From positions 4,774,001-4,838,000 of the forward strand of contig NZ_CP139148.1 in the NCBI RefSeq assembly GCF_034058155.1: a DNA stretch of 64,000 nt, written 5' to 3'. The first letter of the stretch is position 1; each line of letters begins with the position of its first letter. The DNA is from Flavobacterium sp. KACC 22761 (GTDB taxonomy: Bacteria > Bacteroidota > Bacteroidia > Flavobacteriales > Flavobacteriaceae). The notes beneath the pieces were generated by a model, which searched no databases, was not told the DNA's origin, and saw only the letters and a list, made by a program, of their open reading frames with translations. The position numbers were made by a program, and so were the translations under genes. Below are positions 15,162 to 23,846 of the stretch, piece by piece.

Positions 15162-16184
15162 TTATTTTTTTTCAAAATAAAGATAATTGGAGCCATTGCC
15201 ATCACGCAATCGAACTTGTGAATTATTAAATTCAAACAACTTCCAATTATTATTTAGTTTTTTAAGCGGGTCAGAACTAAAATTCACTTTTAATTCCCTA
15301 ACATTATTCTGCAAACTAGTTTCCCATTGACCAGTTTCTGAAATTGAGCCTTTGGTGGCAACTACAGTTTGATCACTTTTAAAAACAAATGAATAATCAG
15401 TGTACAATGAAGTTTTATCTGAATCGCTAAAAAAGTACGGTATTTTCCAAGTTCCTTTAGTTATTGCTGCAACAAAATCAAGGGTTACGATATTATTTTC
15501 AGGACAATAATCAATCGCATATTTTATGGCATTTTCGAAATCTAAATTATTCGAAATTGTTTTGGTCTGATTATTATAATCGACTATAGAAATTGGATAT
15601 TTCAAAGAAATATACTGACTCGCATTCAGGTTTTTTATGAAATTAAAAAAAGTCTGATCGCTTATAATTGTTGCCGAACTTGCTATTTGGTTTGAAGTAT
15701 TGTAAATATTAATGGTGATTGGATAATTGATATTTAAGCCATTAATTTTAGATAAAAGATCAGGATATTGATTCCAATAATCGATTAGCGAATTAAAATC
15801 GGCTTCATTTGGAATATTTTTCTCGATGTAATTATAATACACCATAGTTACCGGAAAATTTATCTTTACAACATCAGCGTCAGAATTGCTTGCGTTGATA
15901 TTATCAATTACTTTTTGATAATCTGCGGAGCTGTTTATAGCAATTTGCGTGTTGTTCACTGTAACTGTGTACGGAGGTTTTATGGTACAATATGTTGAGC
16001 CGTCGATTACATTATCCTGAACGGTTGGCACCATGGCAACTCTTTGCAAATATGATGTTAGTGGAGACGAATTTGTAATTGTTCCCTGCGTATTACTAGT
16101 CTGTTCGTCCATTTCATTCTGACATGACAACAAGAACACAACAACAACTATTGATAAATATTTTTTAAACGGGAACATACTCAT
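15162..16184 (-). CDS. Exported lipoprotein with internal repeats, ECF-regulon member
   Basis: 340 residues from ATG 16184 (alternative ATG 16178). The lipoprotein signal peptide ends at Cys21 (FLLSCQN). The middle contains three to four repeats of about 65-75 residues, each with a strand of the form (V/I)-x-(I/L)-x-(F/Y)-P-(V/I)-x-(I/M) then YN: INFPVTMVYYN, INYPITINIYN and LKYPISIVDYN. The last ~95 residues look like a lipocalin-type strand set (GTWKIPYFF... WKLF). It is divergent from the sigma factor gene and has the same bipartite promoter motif as fecR and the 20706 operon. A surface or periplasmic binding partner of the TonB receptor is plausible; ligand unknown. Confidence 0.7.
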   Translation of the reverse strand: MSMFPFKKYLSIVVVVFLLSCQNEMDEQTSNTQGTITNSSPLTSYLQRVAMVPTVQDNVIDGSTYCTIKPPYTVTVNNTQIAINSSADYQKVIDNINASNSDADVVKINFPVTMVYYNYIEKNIPNEADFNSLIDYWNQYPDLLSKINGLNINYPITINIYNTSNQIASSATIISDQTFFNFIKNLNASQYISLKYPISIVDYNNQTKTISNNLDFENAIKYAIDYCPENNIVTLDFVAAITKGTWKIPYFFSDSDKTSLYTDYSFVFKSDQTVVATKGSISETGQWETSLQNNVRELKVNFSSDPLKKLNNNWKLFEFNNSQVRLRDGNGSNYLYFEKK

Positions 16185-16302
16185 ATTTTTACAAATGTAA
16201 TAAAATTTAAGAAACTGTTTTTCAATAAATTCGGCATTACGATTTTTCATTTTTCTTTTATAAAGCTCAAATATTGCTCGAAAATAACATTTTAGATATC
16301 TA

Positions 16303-16332
16303 TAGAACAATCGGCTTCACTTTTACCCTACT
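16303..16332 (-). promoter_or_regulatory. ECF-type bipartite promoter, copy C
   Basis: On the minus strand: AGTAGGGTAAA (16332-16322), 12 bases, TGTTCTA (16309-16303). It is directed at the repeat lipoprotein, whose ATG is about 120 bases downstream. Same layout and spacing as the copies at 16898 and 20454. Confidence 0.75.
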
Positions 16333-16347
16333 TAATGTAAAAACAAA

Positions 16348-16355
16348 TACTTTTG
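16348..16355 (+). promoter_or_regulatory. Housekeeping -7 element (TACTTTTG) of the sigma gene
   Basis: Exact TAnnTTTG, 25 bases before the sigma factor ATG. It suggests that the sigma gene itself is transcribed by the primary sigma factor, while its partners use the ECF motif. Confidence 0.6.
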
Positions 16356-16379
16356 TACGATACCAAATTGAAATTCTAA

Positions 16380-16895
16380 ATGCCAACTAAAAACGAATCA
16401 AACACTTGCGATGAGTTTATTTTCTCGTCTTTCTTTAAAAGCCATATTAAAGCGCTTAGAAATTTTCTTTTTTACAAATTTGGCAATCTCGATCAAGCAG
16501 ATGATGTAGCGCAGGAAGCATTTGTAAAACTTTGGCAAAACTGCTCACAAGTGCCACTCGAAAAAGCAAAATCATACATTTATACCATTGCCAATAATAG
16601 CAGCCTCAACCAAATTGCGCATCAAAAAGTTGTTTTGAAATATGAAAAAAATTTCACGGGTTTGGATAAAACCAATGAGAGCCCAGAATATCTTTTAGAA
16701 GAAAAACAATTTCAATCCAAACTTTTGAAAGCTATTGAAAATTTGAATGAAAAACAGCGCGTCGCTTTTTTGATGCATCGAATTGATGGGAAAAAATACA
16801 GTGAAATTGCTGAGGAATTAAACATTAGCGTAAAAGCGGTCGAAAAGCGCATTCATTTAGCTTTATTAAGCTTGCGTAAAGAAATTGATTTATAA
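16380..16895 (+). CDS. ECF RNA polymerase sigma factor (FecI-like)
   Basis: 171 residues, standard ECF length. Region 2 spans about 25-85 with the core contact and -10 recognition helix (NLDQADDVAQEAFVKLW). Region 4 spans about 110-165 with a helix-turn-helix (YSEIAEELNISVKAVEKRIH). It is followed by a fecR-type anti-sigma gene and an STN-containing TonB receptor, the classic cell-surface signalling arrangement: ligand binding outside is relayed through FecR to free the sigma factor. The stop codon abuts an AGTAGGGTAAA motif that starts the next promoter, so the sigma factor probably activates its own partner genes but not itself. Confidence 0.93.
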   Translation: MPTKNESNTCDEFIFSSFFKSHIKALRNFLFYKFGNLDQADDVAQEAFVKLWQNCSQVPLEKAKSYIYTIANNSSLNQIAHQKVVLKYEKNFTGLDKTNESPEYLLEEKQFQSKLLKAIENLNEKQRVAFLMHRIDGKKYSEIAEELNISVKAVEKRIHLALLSLRKEIDL

Positions 16896-16897
16896 AA

Positions 16898-16926
16898 GTA
16901 GGGTAAACGGAGTTCCAATTGTTTTA
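16898..16926 (+). promoter_or_regulatory. ECF-type bipartite promoter, copy A
   Basis: GTAGGGTAAA (16898-16907), 12 bases, TGTTTTA (16920-16926). It starts two bases after the sigma stop codon and ends 18 bases before the FecR ATG, so an internal promoter can raise FecR and receptor independently of the sigma gene. Confidence 0.75.
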
Positions 16927-16944
16927 ATTATACAATACAAGAAA

Positions 16945-17844
16945 ATGAAAAAAAATCGCTTATTAGCAAAATGGCTTAACAATGATTTGTCTCAGGACGA
17001 ATTAGCGGCATTTGAAGCAAGTCCCGATTTTGAAAAATATCAAAAGATTAAAAATTACACAGATCATTTGACAATGGATGATTTGGATGAAAATGCTATG
17101 CTTTCTAACATTCTGAAACAGAAAAAAGCAACTCCAAAAGTAGCTCCATTGCATAAAAAATGGGCTTTTCGAGTGGCTGCAATATTTGTCTTAGCCTTGG
17201 GAGTTACATTTGCATTTAATTTTTTCATGCCTGAAACACACACAGCTGGCTTTGGAGAGAAAACTTCTTTTTCATTACCCGACAATTCTGAAGTAGTATT
17301 AAATTCAGGTTCAGAAATAAATTATAAAAAATGGAACTGGGAGAATCACCGAAGTCTCGACCTAAGCGGGGAAGCCTATTTTAGAGTTTCTAAAGGAAGA
17401 CGTTTTGAAGTGCACACACGTTTGGGAAAAGTTACTGTTTTAGGAACGCAATTTAATGTCAAAGTCAGAAAAAACAGATTTGATGTAGTTTGTTATGAAG
17501 GGCGCGTAAAGGTAAATTACGCAAATTCTCAAATCGTATTGACGCATGGCCAAAGTGTTAGTTTTGAAGATCAAAAACAAACCAACATCAACGTAAATAC
17601 TTTGAAACCGGAATGGATTGACAATCAAATGGCTTTTTATAAAGAGAATATTCGAAGCTTGGTAGACGAAGTTGAAAGACAATACAACATCACGATAGAA
17701 TTAAACACAAAAGACACAACATCATTATTTACAGGAAAATTACCAGCAAAAGACTTAAATGTAGCTTTGCAAATTATTAGTACGACATATCATTTAGAGG
17801 CTAAAAAAGTATCAACTAATAAAATAATATTTGACGAAAAGTAA
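16945..17844 (+). CDS. FecR-type anti-sigma factor
   Basis: 299 residues from ATG 16945; upstream in-frame codons overlap the ECF promoter and are unlikely to be translated. A cytoplasmic N-terminal anti-sigma segment (1-70) has the Trp/Leu/Asp-rich look of this family (LLAKWLNNDLSQDEL). One membrane helix lies near 79-97. The periplasmic FecR domain follows (SFSLPDNSEVVLNSGSEI..., ~115-215) and the C-terminus is the DUF4974-type segment (~230-299, AFYKENIRSLVDEVERQYN) that interacts with the receptor's STN domain. It transmits the ligand signal to the sigma factor encoded upstream. Confidence 0.92.
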   Translation: MKKNRLLAKWLNNDLSQDELAAFEASPDFEKYQKIKNYTDHLTMDDLDENAMLSNILKQKKATPKVAPLHKKWAFRVAAIFVLALGVTFAFNFFMPETHTAGFGEKTSFSLPDNSEVVLNSGSEINYKKWNWENHRSLDLSGEAYFRVSKGRRFEVHTRLGKVTVLGTQFNVKVRKNRFDVVCYEGRVKVNYANSQIVLTHGQSVSFEDQKQTNINVNTLKPEWIDNQMAFYKENIRSLVDEVERQYNITIELNTKDTTSLFTGKLPAKDLNVALQIISTTYHLEAKKVSTNKIIFDEK

Positions 17845-20379
17845 ATGTTGCTCCCCAAACAATTTCGTTTTTTGTTTTTCCACTTTTTTCTGGTCCTCAC
17901 TCTTTTTGCGCAGGACCAAGGAAAAGTTATGCCCATTAAAAAAATCATATTCGAAATTGAGCAGCAACATCAAGTAAGCTTTAATTATACCGAAGACAAT
18001 ATTTCTGGGTTAGAATTAATTCCGCCCAAAAAATCACTTTCGCTGGAGCAAAAACTGGAATATCTTTCTAAAAACACCAATCTTTCTTTTGAAAATATTG
18101 GAAACAAATTCATTAATATTTACAAGAAAAATGAAGAACCACAAATCATTTGTGGCTACGTTTTTTCTAGTGTTGACAAAAAGCCTATTGAAAATGCCAA
18201 TATAAATTTGCCAAATAAAACGCAAACGCGAACAGATTCAAACGGTTATTTTGAATTTAAAAAAGGGCAAGAAAACACTTTTTTAATTTCTCATATTGGT
18301 TTTGGAACCAAAAAAATTATAGTGCCTAATAGTAATTCCAAAAATTGTCCTCAAATATTTTTAGAGCCTGAAATCACTGAACTTCACGAAATTAAAACCA
18401 ACGCTATTTTGGCTTCAGGAATTTCGAAAAATATTGATGGCTCATTTGAAATAAAGCCCAAAAAATTCGGAATTCTTCCTGGGCTTATCGAACCAGATGC
18501 TTTGCAAACCATGCAACAAATTCCGGGTGTAAACAGTATTGATGAAAGTGTTTCGAGCATCAATGTGCGTGGCGGAACGCATGATCAAAATTTGTTTTTA
18601 TGGAATGGAATCCGGATGTATCAAACGGGGCATTTTTTTGGATTAATATCGGTTTTTAATCCAAATTTGGCGCATACCATTTCGATTTATAAAAACGGAA
18701 GTTCTGCTTTTTATGGCGAAAGCGTTTCAAGCGTTGTTGCCATTTCATCAACTCCAGAAACTGCTGAGAAAAACTCTTTTAGCGCCGGAATCAATATGAT
18801 TAATGCTGATATTTATGCCAAATACAATCTTTCTAAAAAAAGCTACATCGAAATTTCAGCACGCAAATCTATTACTGATTTTGTAGAAACGCCAACTTAT
18901 AAAGAGTACTTCAACAAAGTATTTCAAAACACTACCATTACTGATTTTTCAGATAAACAAAACGTCGATTATCGGAGCGACAAGAAATTTGGTTTTTATG
19001 ATGCAACGCTAAAATACGCTCAAAAAATAGGCGAAAAAGATCAAATCATTCTGGATTTAATTACGATTAAAGATAATTTGGAAGTTTTTCAAAATGCCAC
19101 AGTGTATGATATTTTTAGATCAGAAAACAACACTTTACGCCAGCAAAATTATGGAGGAAATCTGGCTTGGAAACGAAATTGGAATCGCTTTAATACGACT
19201 AAAATTAATGTCTATAATTCGGCTTACGAACTTTTGGCGGATCAAAAAACAACTTTTGGAAATCAAATTGTCATTCAGGAAAACAAGGTAAATAATAACG
19301 GAATCAATTTAGAGAACAATCATATTATCAATTCCAAATTCATTTTAAATGATGGCTATCAGTTTAATGAAATTGGAGTTACAAATCTGGAAGATGTTAC
19401 CAATCCTGATTTCTATCGAAAAGTTAAAGATGTTTTGAGAACTCACGCCTTAATTTTGGAAGGAAAATACAACGATACACTTTCAAGAGTCTATTTTAAA
19501 GCAGGAACCCGACTTAATTATATCGAAAAATTCAAGAAATTTATTGCTGAACCTCGAATTCAGTTTGGATATGGCATTACAAAAGATCTAAATTTAGAAT
19601 TGCTTGGTGAATTGAAAAGTCAAAATTCGCAACAAATCATTGACTTACAGAAAGATTATTTTGGAATTGAAAAAAGACGTTGGATTATTTCTAATGACTC
19701 GACAATTCCTATTCAAAAAAGCAAACAACTTTCTTTAAACTTATCTTACGAAAAAAAAGGCTGGCTGTTTGATATTGAAAATTTTTATAAAAGAGTATCA
19801 GGAATTACAACTTCCAGCCAAGGTTTTCAGAATCAATTGGAGTTTGTAAAAATCACCGGCGATTATGAAATTTGGGGCGCAGAAATGCTTGTTCAGAAAA
19901 AAATGAATCATTTTTTGACTTGGTTGAGTTATACCTATAATCATAATAATTATCATTTTATTTCTTATGAATATCCTGTTTTTCCGAACAATTTTGAAGT
20001 CATGCATACGACAACTTGGGCAGGGATTTATGAAAAAAACAATTTTAAAATCGCATTAGGCACAAAATGGACTTCGGGCCGACCAAAAACTTCTCCAGAC
20101 GATTCTCAAATTGACAATACTAATCCTGTATTGATTTACAACAGACCTAATAATACCAATTTGCACACTTTTGCGCAGGTCAATTTTTCCTCAACGTATA
20201 AATGGGAAACCGATGCAGGAATTCAGTACAAATTAGGAATCTCCATTTTAAATATCTTAAATAGAAAAAACGAAATCAGCGAATATTATAGAATAAGTTC
20301 GCTGACAAATTCTATTGAAGAAGTAGAAACTTTTTCACTTCAAAGAACTCCAAATGTGAGCTTTAGAGTTTCATTTTAA
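17845..20379 (+). CDS. TonB-dependent receptor with STN signalling domain
   Basis: 844 residues, starting directly after the fecR stop codon. Signal peptide ~1-23 (ends LFAQ). The STN (secretin/TonB short N-terminal) domain is at ~28-90 (IIFEIEQQHQVSFNYTEDN), a carboxypeptidase-like CNA-type domain at ~100-170 (GYVFSSVDKKPIENANINL), the plug at ~200-310 (MQQIPGVNSIDESVSSINVRGG), then a beta barrel ending in aromatic SFRVSF. The STN domain is the FecA-type contact for FecR, so this receptor both imports a ligand across the outer membrane and reports its presence. Ligand unknown: no peptidase, siderophore or glycan gene adjoins it. Confidence 0.92.
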   Translation: MLLPKQFRFLFFHFFLVLTLFAQDQGKVMPIKKIIFEIEQQHQVSFNYTEDNISGLELIPPKKSLSLEQKLEYLSKNTNLSFENIGNKFINIYKKNEEPQIICGYVFSSVDKKPIENANINLPNKTQTRTDSNGYFEFKKGQENTFLISHIGFGTKKIIVPNSNSKNCPQIFLEPEITELHEIKTNAILASGISKNIDGSFEIKPKKFGILPGLIEPDALQTMQQIPGVNSIDESVSSINVRGGTHDQNLFLWNGIRMYQTGHFFGLISVFNPNLAHTISIYKNGSSAFYGESVSSVVAISSTPETAEKNSFSAGINMINADIYAKYNLSKKSYIEISARKSITDFVETPTYKEYFNKVFQNTTITDFSDKQNVDYRSDKKFGFYDATLKYAQKIGEKDQIILDLITIKDNLEVFQNATVYDIFRSENNTLRQQNYGGNLAWKRNWNRFNTTKINVYNSAYELLADQKTTFGNQIVIQENKVNNNGINLENNHIINSKFILNDGYQFNEIGVTNLEDVTNPDFYRKVKDVLRTHALILEGKYNDTLSRVYFKAGTRLNYIEKFKKFIAEPRIQFGYGITKDLNLELLGELKSQNSQQIIDLQKDYFGIEKRRWIISNDSTIPIQKSKQLSLNLSYEKKGWLFDIENFYKRVSGITTSSQGFQNQLEFVKITGDYEIWGAEMLVQKKMNHFLTWLSYTYNHNNYHFISYEYPVFPNNFEVMHTTTWAGIYEKNNFKIALGTKWTSGRPKTSPDDSQIDNTNPVLIYNRPNNTNLHTFAQVNFSSTYKWETDAGIQYKLGISILNILNRKNEISEYYRISSLTNSIEEVETFSLQRTPNVSFRVSF

Positions 20380-20453
20380 TCTTCTTCCTACTTGTTTCGT
20401 CTGGAAACCATGTATTTTTTTACTTTTTTTTTCAAAAAATATCAATTTTTAAG

Positions 20454-20482
20454 GTAGGGTAAATTACCTCGATGCTGTTTTA
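20454..20482 (+). promoter_or_regulatory. ECF-type bipartite promoter, copy B
   Basis: GTAGGGTAAA (20454-20463), 12 bases, TGTTTTA (20476-20482), in the 326-bp gap between receptor and the six-gene operon. The leader to the first ATG is about 215 bases and shows no other clear element. Confidence 0.75.
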
Positions 20483-20705
20483 CTATTGAATCTTATCAAA
20501 ATAGTAAAATATGAGCCCTTTAAAAAACTTGAAATTATATCCGCTCGGCTATTTTTTTTGCGACAGTTCATAACTCCAAACCATTGAACAAAATGTCCCT
20601 TAAAATCAAGCCCAAACCTTGATGTTGAAAATTTAAACCAAAAAGACTTTACGGTTTTGTAAAGTCTAAAATTTCCATTTTAACATAACTTAAATCAAAA
20701 CAGCA

Positions 20706-21620
20706 ATGAAATTAAAATCAATTAAACTCGCGACAACTGTCCTGGCAATCTCTACATTTTTTTTAAGCTGCAGCAGTGATAATGGCAATGATACCACTAC
20801 GCCTACTCCAACGCCTATTCCCGAAACAAAAACAGAAATCAATCTTTCTACAAGCACTTCACTCGGATCATACCTTTCAGACAAAAGTGGACGATCATTA
20901 TATTTTTTCGCAACTGATGCAAACGGGCAATCTTCATGCACAGGTGGATGCGAAGCTTTTTGGCCTGTTTTTTTTGTGGATAATTTAACCACTGAAAAAT
21001 TAGGAGCTGGATTAACAGTAGCTGATTTTGCAACGATAACTACTCCTTCAGGCAAAAAACAATTAACATACAAAGGATGGCCATTGTACTATTATGCACC
21101 AATGTCATCTAGTGGCGCATATGGCGGTGCTGGTACAAACACACCAGAAGATCCAGGAAAAACATCTGGTGATGGAGTTGATGGCACTTGGTTTATCGCA
21201 AAACCCGATTATTCTATCATGATTGTGAGAAGCCAGCTTGTTGGGCATGACGGAAAAAATTACAAATCAGATTATACTTTAGGCGATGGCGCAACAACTT
21301 ATTTTACAGATGCCAAAGGATTAACTCTATATACTTTCAAAAACGACAATTTCAAGAAAAATAATTTCACAAAACAAGATTTTTCAAATAATGCAGTGTG
21401 GCCAATTTATGAAACCGATAAAGTGGTTGTTCCTTCTATTCTTGATAAATCAAAATTCAGCTCGATTACTGTTTTTGGAAAAGTGCAACTGACTTATAAT
21501 GGATGGCCTCTGTATTATTTTGGACAAGATGCCGGCGTGAGAGGCGCTAACAAGGGAATTAGTTTTCCGAGTCCAGGAATTTGGCCTGTTCCAGTAAAAG
21601 ACATACCGCTTGCGATATAA
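20706..21620 (+). CDS. COG4315/Lipoprotein_15-type lipoprotein
   Basis: 304 residues. Lipoprotein signal with Cys22 (FFLSCSSD), then a Thr/Pro-rich linker. The rest holds repeats of the Yx(F/W/Y)xxD family: SLYFFATDANGQSSCTGGCEAFWPV (first part ~60-85) and LTLYTFKNDN...AVWPIYE (~200-235), each paired with a LTYxGWPLYYY element. In this family two repeats form one domain; the function is not established, though the genes often accompany redox or metal systems. Two close Cys (CTGGC) could bind a metal or form a disulfide. First gene of a six-gene operon under the ECF-type promoter. Confidence 0.88.
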   Translation: MKLKSIKLATTVLAISTFFLSCSSDNGNDTTTPTPTPIPETKTEINLSTSTSLGSYLSDKSGRSLYFFATDANGQSSCTGGCEAFWPVFFVDNLTTEKLGAGLTVADFATITTPSGKKQLTYKGWPLYYYAPMSSSGAYGGAGTNTPEDPGKTSGDGVDGTWFIAKPDYSIMIVRSQLVGHDGKNYKSDYTLGDGATTYFTDAKGLTLYTFKNDNFKKNNFTKQDFSNNAVWPIYETDKVVVPSILDKSKFSSITVFGKVQLTYNGWPLYYFGQDAGVRGANKGISFPSPGIWPVPVKDIPLAI

Positions 21621-21636
21621 ATCATCGAAACGAGAA

Positions 21637-22032
21637 ATGAAAAGAAAAATCAAAATAATCATCTCGATAGTTTTAGCAATTGGGCTAATTGCTTTCTTCG
21701 GTTATAACTATGTTATGCATGGCGGTCCTCGGAATTTGGCAAATGAAAAAACAGATTTCACCACGACCTCAGCATCCATTACAGCCGAATTTATGTCAGA
21801 TTTAGAAGCCGCCAATAAAAAATACCTTGAAAACGCGGTAGCAATAAAAGGAAAAATTACAGCGGTGAATTCAAAAGAGGTGATTCTAGACGGTACCATT
21901 ATCTGCAATTTTAAAAATCAAGATTTATCCATTAAAGAAGGGCAAATCGCTACTGTAAAAGGAAGAATTATTGGATATGATGATTTGATGGGCGAAGTAA
22001 AACTAGATCAATGTTTTATAATCAAAAATTAA
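21637..22032 (+). CDS. tRNA_anti-like OB-fold exported/membrane-anchored protein
   Basis: 131 residues from ATG 21637, 16 bases after the previous stop. One hydrophobic N-terminal helix (~5-24) without a clear cleavage site; the remainder is an OB-like beta barrel (AIKGKITAVNSKEVILDGTIICNF, ~70-95; ATVKGRIIGYDDLMGEVKLDQC, ~105-125). It fits the tRNA_anti-like family in which an OB fold is exported in Bacteroidota, so nucleic-acid binding is not implied. Second gene of the operon; next ATG follows after 4 bases. Confidence 0.75.
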   Translation: MKRKIKIIISIVLAIGLIAFFGYNYVMHGGPRNLANEKTDFTTTSASITAEFMSDLEAANKKYLENAVAIKGKITAVNSKEVILDGTIICNFKNQDLSIKEGQIATVKGRIIGYDDLMGEVKLDQCFIIKN

Positions 22033-22036
22033 TTAA

Positions 22037-22900
22037 ATGAACGTAAAATTATTTTTATCCCTGGCATTTTTTCTTTCAGTCATTGGCCAAATATCGGCGC
22101 AAGATGATTTGCTGAAAGAATTGGATACAATAAAACCAAAGGAAAAACAGACCGAAACTTTAGCTTTTAAAGGACTGCAAATCTGCAATATGCAATCCAC
22201 AAAATTGACAGCAAAAGGCGAATGGTATGTTTTGATTTCTCATCGTTTTGGCGATTTGACGCAAGGTTTTGAGAATTTCTTTGGTTTAGATGATGCTTAC
22301 ACTAAACTGGGAGGAATTTACGGTGTTACAGATTGGCTTTCAGTTGGAGCGTCAAGACAGACCAATAATAAAATTTATGAATTGACCTTAAAATACAGAT
22401 TAAAAACACAAGAAGTTGACGGCTTTCCTGTGACCATCGTAGGTTATAACACCATGGATATCAATACCAATTTAAGTACGGATCAATATCCGTACTTAAA
22501 ATTCAATAATCGATTGGCTTTTACTACACAATTATTAGTGTCAAGACAGTTTTCTGATAAGATTTCACTTGAAGTAAACCCGATTTACATTCATAAAAAT
22601 CTTTATGACGAAACCACTGAGCAAAAAGATCAATTTGTGGTTGGACTTGGTGGACGATATAAATTCACAAAACGATTGAGCATGAATCTTGAGTATGCGC
22701 CTCGAATAAATGCTCCAGAAAATGAGGTCTATCACAACTTGGTTTCATTAGGATTGGATATCGATACTGGAGGACATATTTTTCAAATGGTGTTCTCAAA
22801 CTGCCAAACTATGAATGATGTTTATGTATTCTCAAATGCAACTGGAAAATGGAACGGTGGCAGTATTTACTTCGGATTTAATCTCTACAGAGTTTTTTAA
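22037..22900 (+). CDS. DUF5777-type outer-membrane beta-barrel protein
   Basis: 287 residues. Signal peptide ~1-21 (ends ISAQ). The rest alternates hydrophobic and polar residues every two positions with many aromatic turns, as in outer-membrane barrels, and ends in YFGFNLYRVF with terminal Phe. The region GEWYVLISHRFGDLTQGFENFFGLD (~63-87) is characteristic of the DUF5777 family. Such barrels are found beside cytochrome c and YceI genes in flavobacteria. It may be a channel or a scaffold for the lipoproteins; function is unproven. Confidence 0.82.
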   Translation: MNVKLFLSLAFFLSVIGQISAQDDLLKELDTIKPKEKQTETLAFKGLQICNMQSTKLTAKGEWYVLISHRFGDLTQGFENFFGLDDAYTKLGGIYGVTDWLSVGASRQTNNKIYELTLKYRLKTQEVDGFPVTIVGYNTMDINTNLSTDQYPYLKFNNRLAFTTQLLVSRQFSDKISLEVNPIYIHKNLYDETTEQKDQFVVGLGGRYKFTKRLSMNLEYAPRINAPENEVYHNLVSLGLDIDTGGHIFQMVFSNCQTMNDVYVFSNATGKWNGGSIYFGFNLYRVF

Positions 22901-22917
22901 AATTAATACGAAATTCT

Positions 22918-23265
22918 ATGAAAAAAATAAAAATTTGTCTGATAGCAATCTCTAGCGTGTTCATTACTTCTTGTGAATCCAATACTTACAGCGAAATAAG
23001 TCCGCCGGCCGGAAACCCAACTTATGTAGCAAACATCGAACATATTATGGAACACAATTGCCTTAGTTGTCATTCTGGAACAGCTTCTCAATATCCTAAT
23101 TTAGAAACCTACGAAGGAGTAAAAAATGCATGTACCAATGCTAATTTAATCTGCAGGATAGAATCTGAATCTTGCGGACAAAGAATGCCTTTAGGAGGAA
23201 GTTTGCCTCAAAGCGATATTGATATGATAAAACTTTGGGCAACAAACGGATTTATAAAAGAATAA
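22918..23265 (+). CDS. Single-haem c-type cytochrome lipoprotein
   Basis: 115 residues. Lipoprotein signal peptide with Cys19 (ITSCES). The haem-binding CLSCH (48-52) sits in a short helix, and Met90 in CGQRMPLGG is the likely distal haem ligand. It fits a small class I-type cytochrome c, anchored to the outer or inner membrane and facing the periplasm or surface. It shares its operon with a DUF5777 barrel and YceI, so electron transfer to or from a small lipophilic molecule is plausible. Cytochrome maturation genes are not in this window. Confidence 0.87.
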   Translation: MKKIKICLIAISSVFITSCESNTYSEISPPAGNPTYVANIEHIMEHNCLSCHSGTASQYPNLETYEGVKNACTNANLICRIESESCGQRMPLGGSLPQSDIDMIKLWATNGFIKE

Positions 23266-23274
23266 GTTAATACA

Positions 23275-23817
23275 ATGAAAAAAATAGCATTTTTTGCAGT
23301 ATTTCTTTTTGTGGGAAACTTTGTTTTCTCGCAAAAAGTTATGACCCGAACCGGACAAGTAAAATTTGAAGCTTCAGTGCCTTCGTTTGAGCCTGTTGCG
23401 GCCACAAATAATTCGGTTTCAGCAATTTTTGACAAATCAAATGGTGAATTTGCAGTTTTGGCATTGATAAAAGCATTCAAATTTGAAATTCCGTTGATGG
23501 AAGAACATTTTAATGAAAATTATATGGAATCATCCGTATATCCAAAAGCAACTTTTAAAGGTAAAATCATAAATTTTGATGCTACAAAATTAAGTATCTC
23601 CAAAAAATATGATGTCGAAGGCGATCTGACCATACATGGTGTTACAAAAAAGATTAAAACCAAAATCAGTGTGGTCTTGAAGGAAGGAAAAGTATATCTC
23701 TCCAACAATTTTACTGTTAAAGCACAAGACTTTAATATAAAAATACCAAGTCTTGTAAAAAGTAAAGTTTCAGAAAATGTGAACATTGCTCTGGACCTTA
23801 CACTTGATGAAAAATAA
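23275..23817 (+). CDS. YceI-family protein
   Basis: 180 residues. Signal peptide ~1-19 (NFVFSQ). Lipocalin-like YceI domain: KFEASVPSFEPVAATNNSVSAIFD (~30-53), then MEEHFNENYMESSVYPKATFKG (~75-96) and GDLTIHGVTKKIK (~117-129), the signature segments of the family. Characterised YceI proteins bind isoprenoid lipids or polyprenoid quinones in an internal cavity. Periplasmic. Next to a cytochrome c lipoprotein it may present a quinone-type substrate. Confidence 0.9.
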   Translation: MKKIAFFAVFLFVGNFVFSQKVMTRTGQVKFEASVPSFEPVAATNNSVSAIFDKSNGEFAVLALIKAFKFEIPLMEEHFNENYMESSVYPKATFKGKIINFDATKLSISKKYDVEGDLTIHGVTKKIKTKISVVLKEGKVYLSNNFTVKAQDFNIKIPSLVKSKVSENVNIALDLTLDEK

Positions 23818-23846
23818 TCTTTTTTTAATCCTAAAATTATCAAATT

